Assembly (NCBI GenBank): GCA_964468205.1
Contig: CAYXVG010000001.1
Location: 186,001 to 250,000, forward strand
Length of the DNA: 64,000 nt
Direction: 5' to 3'
DNA from: CAWELS01 sp964468205
GTDB lineage: Bacteria; Acidobacteriota; Terriglobia; Bryobacterales; Bryobacteraceae
Part shown: positions 59,386 through 64,000 of the stretch, in pieces
Layout: each line of letters starts with the position of its first letter
How positions within the stretch are numbered: position 1 is the stretch's first letter
The notes under the pieces: generated by a model
What the model was told of the DNA's origin: nothing
The model's input: only the letters and a program-made list of their open reading frames with translations
Databases searched by the model: none
Made by a program: the position numbers and the translations under genes

Positions 59386-61899
59386 TCAGAGCCTCGTGAA
59401 GAGTGTCAGCCCGTCGAGGTCGCGGCGCGTTCCGGGCATGACGAGGCTGGCCAGGTAGCCGGCCACAAAGCAGGTGAGCACTCCGACGACGGCGTAGAGA
59501 AAGAAGTGCACAGGCGTGAAGGTCTTGACCCAATAGAGGACCGCCACGCTGGCGCCGGCTCCGGCCAGCGCACCGGCGCCGGTGGCGCGGCGGGTGAAGA
59601 TGCCGAGCGCGAAGAGGCCGGCGAGAGCGCCGCCGAAGAGTCCCATTACCTGCTGGAAGATGTCCCACAGAGAGGCGATGTCGAAGGTGGCGAGCAGCAC
59701 GGCCGCCGCGGTGGCGGCCGCTCCGAGGAGGCCGGTCAGCCACTTCGCCAAACGCAGGCAGACCGCGTCCGCGACGCCGGGGCGGAAGCGGCGGTAGAAA
59801 TCGGTCACCCCGGCCGTTGAGACACTGTTCATGCTGCTGTCCAGGGTCGACATGGTAGCGGCGAAGACCGCGGCGATAATCAACCCCGAGAGACCGGCCG
59901 GCAGTTGCTGAGCGATGAAGAGTGGAAAGATGGCATCGGTGTTGGTGGCCGGTTCCAACCTTTCGGGGTTGAGCTTGTAGAAGGCATAGAGGGCAGTGCC
60001 GAGGCCGAACCAGAGCACTGTGCCGGGAAGGACGAGAGCGGCGTTGGTCCAGATGGATCGGGCGGCGGCCTTCTCGTCCTTGGTGGTGAGGTAGCGCTGC
60101 ACGACGACCTGGTCGGACGTGTAAGGTCCGAGATTGGCGAAGAGGTTGCCGAGGAGGACGATCCACACGGCGGTGGTGGTGAGGTCCCAGCTCCAGTCGA
60201 TCATGTGGAACTTATCGCCGGCCAGGCCGAGGGCGATCACCTCGCCGAAGCCGCCACAGCGCCAGACGATGAGGAGCAGGCTGAGCAGCGCTCCCCCGAG
60301 CAGCACGACCACCTGCAGCACATCGGTCCAGATGACAGCCTCGATGCCTCCGATGACAGTGTAGAAGGTGCAGAGTACGCCCATGACGAGGATGCAGGCG
60401 TAGACGTCGATGCCGGTAACGGTGGCCAGAGCCAGCGCAGGGAGGAAGAGGACGATCGCCATCCGGCCAAGCTGGTAGAGGATGAAGGCGGCGCTGGCGA
60501 AGAGGCGAACGGGCAGGTTGAAGCGCTGCTCGAGATATTCGTAGGCCGAGGTGACGTTAAGTTGGCGGAAGAAGGGAAGGTAGCAATAGATGACGAGGGG
60601 AGCGATCAGGACGATGGCGACGTTCGCCATGAAGTAGACCCAGTCGGCCGCGTAGGCCTTGGCCGGGATCGCCATGAAGCTGATGGAACTGAGCTGGGTG
60701 CCGAAGATGCTGAGACCGGCCGCCCACCAGGGAATGCGGCGGCCGGCAAGAAAGAAGTCCTCAGTACGCTTGCCGCGCCGGGAGACGTAGAGCCCCATGG
60801 CGACGAGCGAGGCCAGGTAGAGACTCATCGCGATATAGTCGGCGGCGGCGAAGCGGCTTTTCGTGGCGCCGGCAGCGCCGGCCCAGAACTCCGGCGTACG
60901 GTGTCCGGGGCGGTCTTCGCCGCTCGGTATAACGACCTCGCGATTCCAGCGGAGGGCGGTGGTGGTGACCTGACTGAAGGGCATCGCGCCCCGGGTGGTC
61001 CAGGTGTCCGTGACGGTGTGGTAAGCCAGGATAGTGCGCCCGAAGCCGGGGTGATTGTCCCGGAGTTCCCGCTGGCGAAAGAAGTGCGCGCCATCGTCGC
61101 CGCCAAAGATCATGATGTGCGTTTGGCCTTCCGCGATTGCGGGCGCCGCGACAGCCGGGCGCGGGACATCCGCGATCCGCTTCCAGCCTGCGCCGGTCGT
61201 GTAACGGTAGGCATCGGCGAGGAAGCGGCGGGTAACGCCGCCGTGATCGCCGGGGAGTAGTTCGGCGCCGCTGATCACGAGGACAGAGCTGTCCTGGGCG
61301 ACGACAACAGGAAAAATGCGAGCCGGGCCGGGCCAGGGTTCTAGTTCCCGCCACTCTGGTTCGGCGGCCGAGAGGTCGAGCGACCAGAAGGCGCGCAGCG
61401 CTGCGGTGGAGCCGGGCGCTTCCTGGCCGCCGGCGATGTAGATGGTATTGTCGAGCATGGCAGCGCTGGTATTAGCGCAGGGCCGGGGCAGCGGCGGGAG
61501 CGGTTCAGTTTCGAGCGAAGAGCCGGTCCAGCGCAGGCGGAACACATCGCGGTAATGGCGGCCGGAGTCAGAGCCGCCGATGACGAGGATGCCGTCCGGG
61601 GTGGTGACGTTGGCGGTGTAGGCCAGCGGGCGGGGCAGATTGCCGGCTTCGCGCCACGTTCCATCAGGAGTTTCGAGGACGAAGCCACGGTCGATCCAGA
61701 GCTTCGTTCCGCCTTCAAAGGGCGGGATGTCGAAGTGGGCGCCTCCGGCGACGATGAGGGCGCCATTGCTGATTCCAGTGACCGGGCCAGCGACGCCGCG
61801 CGGCTCGGGCAGTTCGGGGAGGCTACGCCAGCGGTAGTAGTCAGCAGCGTGCAGGGTGGGCAGGAGCGCCAGGATGAGCAGGGCGGCGGCCCGGATCAC
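59386..61899 (-). CDS. Fusion: NanM-like cyclically permuted mutarotase plus sodium:solute symporter
   Basis: 837 residues from GTG 61899, which has GGAGG 7 nt upstream and opens onto a signal peptide (AAALLILALLPTLHAADYY); the frame stays open to 62115 without similarity. Residues 20-330 form a Kelch-type propeller (GALIVAGGAHFD, GILVIGGSDSGR, NTIYIAGGQEAPG, THIMIFGGDDGAHF), like N-acetylneuraminate epimerases. Residues 345-830 are an SSS-family (SLC5) symporter: DYIAMSLYLASLVAMGLYVS, FFLAGRRIPWWAAGLSIFGT, TMSTLDSSMNSVSTAGVTDF. The propeller would sit in the periplasm and convert the sugar anomer for import through the attached channel. The next gene downstream is a NanA-like aldolase. Confidence 0.87.
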   Translation of the reverse strand: MIRAAALLILALLPTLHAADYYRWRSLPELPEPRGVAGPVTGISNGALIVAGGAHFDIPPFEGGTKLWIDRGFVLETPDGTWREAGNLPRPLAYTANVTTPDGILVIGGSDSGRHYRDVFRLRWTGSSLETEPLPPLPRPCANTSAAMLDNTIYIAGGQEAPGSTAALRAFWSLDLSAAEPEWRELEPWPGPARIFPVVVAQDSSVLVISGAELLPGDHGGVTRRFLADAYRYTTGAGWKRIADVPRPAVAAPAIAEGQTHIMIFGGDDGAHFFRQRELRDNHPGFGRTILAYHTVTDTWTTRGAMPFSQVTTTALRWNREVVIPSGEDRPGHRTPEFWAGAAGATKSRFAAADYIAMSLYLASLVAMGLYVSRRGKRTEDFFLAGRRIPWWAAGLSIFGTQLSSISFMAIPAKAYAADWVYFMANVAIVLIAPLVIYCYLPFFRQLNVTSAYEYLEQRFNLPVRLFASAAFILYQLGRMAIVLFLPALALATVTGIDVYACILVMGVLCTFYTVIGGIEAVIWTDVLQVVVLLGGALLSLLLIVWRCGGFGEVIALGLAGDKFHMIDWSWDLTTTAVWIVLLGNLFANLGPYTSDQVVVQRYLTTKDEKAAARSIWTNAALVLPGTVLWFGLGTALYAFYKLNPERLEPATNTDAIFPLFIAQQLPAGLSGLIIAAVFAATMSTLDSSMNSVSTAGVTDFYRRFRPGVADAVCLRLAKWLTGLLGAAATAAAVLLATFDIASLWDIFQQVMGLFGGALAGLFALGIFTRRATGAGALAGAGASVAVLYWVKTFTPVHFFLYAVVGVLTCFVAGYLASLVMPGTRRDLDGLTLFTRL

Positions 61900-62020
61900 C
61901 GGAGGACCTCCGGAGCGGCGGAACGCCCGCCGGAGCGAAGGATGCCGCTCAACTCGGAAACAAGACCCGGCTGGCGGGCGGTGAAGTTGACGGTTTCGCC
62001 GCCGTCCAGGCAGTGCGGCA

Positions 62021-63487
62021 CTACCGCCTCCTCCAGGTATAGGCCGCGAAGTCGAAATCGTAGGCGTCCTTGCCGGGTGCGCGAGGGGCCTCGGCGGCCG
62101 GAATCCAGCGGGCATGGCCGCGCTTCACGGCATCGTACCGCGGATCGGCGGCGAGGTTGGTCCATTCGTTCGGATCGGAGTTGTGGTCATAGAGTTCCTC
62201 GCTGCCGTCCGAATAGCGGATGTAGCGCCAGCGTTCGGAGCGGACGGCGTGCTGGCCGGGATTGAGCGTGACGAGGGCGGGCTGCTCCCGTTTCGCCTCG
62301 GGGTCGCGGAGCAGGGGCGCGAGGCTGACGCCTTCGAGCTCCGGCCTTTCGGGAAGGCCGCACAGTTCGTTCAGGGTTGGATAGATGTCGAGCAAGCTTA
62401 CAGGCTGCCTGCTGCGAGCGCCTTCGCGGAGGCCCGGGCCGGCGATCACGAGCGGAACGCGAGTCGCTTCTTCCCATAGGGTCGCCTTGTGGACGTGGCG
62501 CTTCTCGCCGAGGTGCCAGCCGTGGTCAGACCAGAAGACGACGATTGTGTTCTCCGCGCCGGGGCTCTGTTCGAGGGCGTCGAGCAGACGTCCGAGCTGG
62601 GCATCGGCGAAGGTGATGCTGGCGAGGTAGGCCTGGACGAACTCCTTCCACTTGCCGGAGGCGATGGTCTTGTCGAGGTCGGCCCGGCGGGCGGCGGCAA
62701 GCGACTGGCCCTCGGGAGGGATGTCGTCAAGATCGTCGCCGGGGACCTCGGGCAGGCGGATCTCATCGAGCGGGTACATATCGAGGTAGCGCCGGGGGAC
62801 ATAGAGGGGGATGTGAGGCCGGAAGGTTCCGACGGCGGCAAACAGGGGTTGCCCGCGCGGCTCCATCAGGTGGCGGATAGCCCAGTTGACCGCCTTGACA
62901 TCGCCATATTCGTCATCCGGTTTTGGCAGCGCGCCCCAGTCGAATTCGTGCGAGAAGGGCTGGATACCGTTGAGAGGGTGATAGGGCGGCGTTTCGGTAT
63001 CCAGGACCCACGGGTAGTTGCGGCGGTTGGTCTTGTCCCAGGGGTCGTCGAAGACGATGCGGAAGTAGTCGTCCCACTGATCCGGCGGGTTGAATCCGGC
63101 GGTGTGATGGAGGGTTTTGCCGGAGCCGATGGTGCGGTAGCCGCTGGCCTTGAAGTGGGCCGGGAAGGTGACCGCGTCCGGGAGGACGGGTTTCCACCAC
63201 TGGCCGTTATTGTAGATGCCGGTGGTGGAGGGACGTAGGCCGAGAAACGTGGCCGCGCGGGAAGGAGCGCACCAGGGGGCCGGGCAGTGCGCATTTTCGA
63301 AGGAGACGCCGCGGGCTGCCAGCCGCTCGATGTTCGGAGTGTAGAGCGTGCCGGCGTAGCCGCCGAGACCCTCGGTCCAATCGTTCATGTCGTCAACGAT
63401 GACGCAGAGGACATTCGGGCGCCTGTCTCGGCGGGCACAACTGGCGGCGGAGGCGGCGAGGGTGGCAAGGAGGTGGCGGCGGGTCAT
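62021..63487 (-). CDS. Sulfatase with formylglycine motif, exported
   Basis: 488 residues. The N-terminus (HLLATLAASAASCARR) is a short signal with a possible lipobox-like Cys17. PNVLCVIVDDMNDW gives the metal-binding aspartates. The formylglycine motif CAPSR is at residues 73-77, followed by ATFLGLRPSTTG. IVVFWSDHGWHLGEKRHVHK holds further metal and sulfate ligands, a form seen in iduronate-2-sulfatase and choline-sulfatase-like members. It starts about 80 nt after the truncated TIM-barrel gene and precedes the mutarotase-symporter fusion, hinting at a shared glycan-processing locus. Substrate is likely a sulfated sugar, but this is inferred. Confidence 0.92.
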   Translation of the reverse strand: MTRRHLLATLAASAASCARRDRRPNVLCVIVDDMNDWTEGLGGYAGTLYTPNIERLAARGVSFENAHCPAPWCAPSRAATFLGLRPSTTGIYNNGQWWKPVLPDAVTFPAHFKASGYRTIGSGKTLHHTAGFNPPDQWDDYFRIVFDDPWDKTNRRNYPWVLDTETPPYHPLNGIQPFSHEFDWGALPKPDDEYGDVKAVNWAIRHLMEPRGQPLFAAVGTFRPHIPLYVPRRYLDMYPLDEIRLPEVPGDDLDDIPPEGQSLAAARRADLDKTIASGKWKEFVQAYLASITFADAQLGRLLDALEQSPGAENTIVVFWSDHGWHLGEKRHVHKATLWEEATRVPLVIAGPGLREGARSRQPVSLLDIYPTLNELCGLPERPELEGVSLAPLLRDPEAKREQPALVTLNPGQHAVRSERWRYIRYSDGSEELYDHNSDPNEWTNLAADPRYDAVKRGHARWIPAAEAPRAPGKDAYDFDFAAYTWRRR

Positions 63488-63568
63488 GGCTGGAAGCTGC
63501 GAATGAACACGAATGAATACCGATAACGAGGCAGAGGAGGCTCGCGTGTCCCGGTGTTCATTGGTGGT

Positions 63569-64000
63569 TCAGTCCTTTGTTTCCTCGCGGAGCCAAGCGA
63601 GGCTTTTTTCGATCATGGGTCCGCCGGCGCCTTCGCATTCGATGGAGAGGACGCCGTCATAGCCGGCCTCGCGGAGGATGGCGAGGCATTCTTTGATGTT
63701 GTCCGCGTTGACACCGTCGCCGATGGCGCAATGGGAAACCGCAATGCCGGTGAGTCCGCCGCGGGAGGCGGCGGCGAGAGATTCGCTGACGTCCTTGATG
63801 TGGACGTGGCTGACGCGGTTCTTGAACTCCTCGAGGAACGGGACGGGGTCCTGGCCGGCGATGTAGGTGTTGCCGGTGTCCATGTTCATCCGGAGGTAGG
63901 GCGAGTCGGCGTAGTTGAGCATCTCGGCCATGAATTCGGGCTTGGTGGTGTAGTAGCCGTGGGGTTCGATGTTGATGACGATGCCGTAAGGCTCGGCGAC
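63569..64000 (-). CDS. Sugar phosphate isomerase/epimerase-like TIM-barrel protein, N-terminus outside the window
   Basis: 144 C-terminal codons; the frame is open to the last base, so an ATG at 63931 is an internal Met, not the start. Visible signatures of the xylose-isomerase-like TIM barrel are VINIEPHGYYT, MNMDTGNTYIAGQDPVPFLE, VSHVHIKDV (metal-binding His) and LSIECEGAGGP (catalytic Glu). These proteins isomerise or epimerise sugars such as hydroxypyruvate or keto-sugars. It is on the same strand as the sulfatase that follows. Confidence 0.85.
   Translation of the reverse strand, partial: VAEPYGIVINIEPHGYYTTKPEFMAEMLNYADSPYLRMNMDTGNTYIAGQDPVPFLEEFKNRVSHVHIKDVSESLAAASRGGLTGIAVSHCAIGDGVNADNIKECLAILREAGYDGVLSIECEGAGGPMIEKSLAWLREETKD

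Noticed and set aside
59905..61260. 451-codon plus-strand frame opposite the mutarotase-symporter fusion
   Set aside because: Composition is extreme (Glu/Gly/Asp rich), there is no signal or domain, and it is fully covered by the real gene.

Overview
The window looks like a chromosomal segment of an Acidobacteriota bacterium, most probably of the Solibacteres/Bryobacterales lineage. The evidence is the gene families present, not a marker gene. There is a secreted subtilase ending in the Solibacter-type C-terminal domain (VNAASF...APGSYISIFG), an Oar-like TonB-dependent receptor with a carboxypeptidase-regulatory plug domain, a CRTAC1 (FG-GAP plus ASPIC/UnbV) protein, large TPR proteins, PQQ-propeller and sulfatase genes, Tat-exported Gfo/Idh and enolase-superfamily enzymes, and a membrane-anchored winged-helix regulator of a type common in this group. 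Base composition is high GC with long antisense shadow ORFs. I see no rRNA, tRNA, CRISPR array, integrase, transposase or phage gene.

Layout. 1-3478 is a minus-strand housekeeping block (rpoN, hpf, rapZ, and a truncated zinc-ribbon membrane protein). 3649-4646 is a decayed secreted subtilase. 4885-7703 holds an ATP/ADP-translocase-family carrier and a lipoprotein sulfatase. 7705-10458 is lysS-lolC/E. 10563-12066 holds a family-2 glycosyltransferase and a second pseudogene, a gutted GH30-like glycosidase. 12314-12459 is a candidate three-hairpin small RNA with its own promoter and terminator. 12566-15312 has a Spy/CpxP-like periplasmic protein, a PilZ protein, a small unknown and a PQQ propeller. 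15463-26068 encodes large envelope proteins: a cytochrome c/PD40/TPR protein translationally coupled to a CRTAC1 protein, another TPR protein, and the TonB-dependent receptor. 26551-29364 is a winged-helix regulator with an enolase-superfamily enzyme, linked by a shared CACGTAA motif.

29400-36181 is a minus-strand purine operon (purQ-purL-purF, without purS) extended by an aminotransferase and an esterase-like protein and preceded by a small Tudor-like protein. 36308-42006 holds the subtilase and two MscS channels. 42021-46918 is a tight five-gene minus-strand operon (MFS carrier, two tandem paralogous GT-B-like proteins, a coiled-coil protein, a methyltransferase), the least explained unit of the window. 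47004-52200 holds a Gfo/Idh oxidoreductase, a CPBP protease, a beta-lactamase-fold hydrolase, an MgtC/DUF4010 protein and a NIPSNAP protein. 52369-55248 is a korDABC 2-oxoacid:ferredoxin oxidoreductase operon facing an atypical response regulator. 56201-64000 holds bacterioferritin, an exported RraA-like lipoprotein, an unknown Trp-rich protein, a DapA/NanA-family aldolase, a mutarotase-symporter fusion, a second sulfatase and a truncated TIM-barrel protein.

Taken together this suggests a heterotroph that degrades complex glycans and proteins outside the cell: sulfatases, subtilase, TonB receptor, sugar oxidoreductases, and a probable acylamino-sugar uptake and cleavage module. Core translation, purine and sigma-54 functions are interspersed. 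All identifications come from motif reading without database searches. Start sites were chosen from ribosome-binding sites, overlaps and signal peptides.
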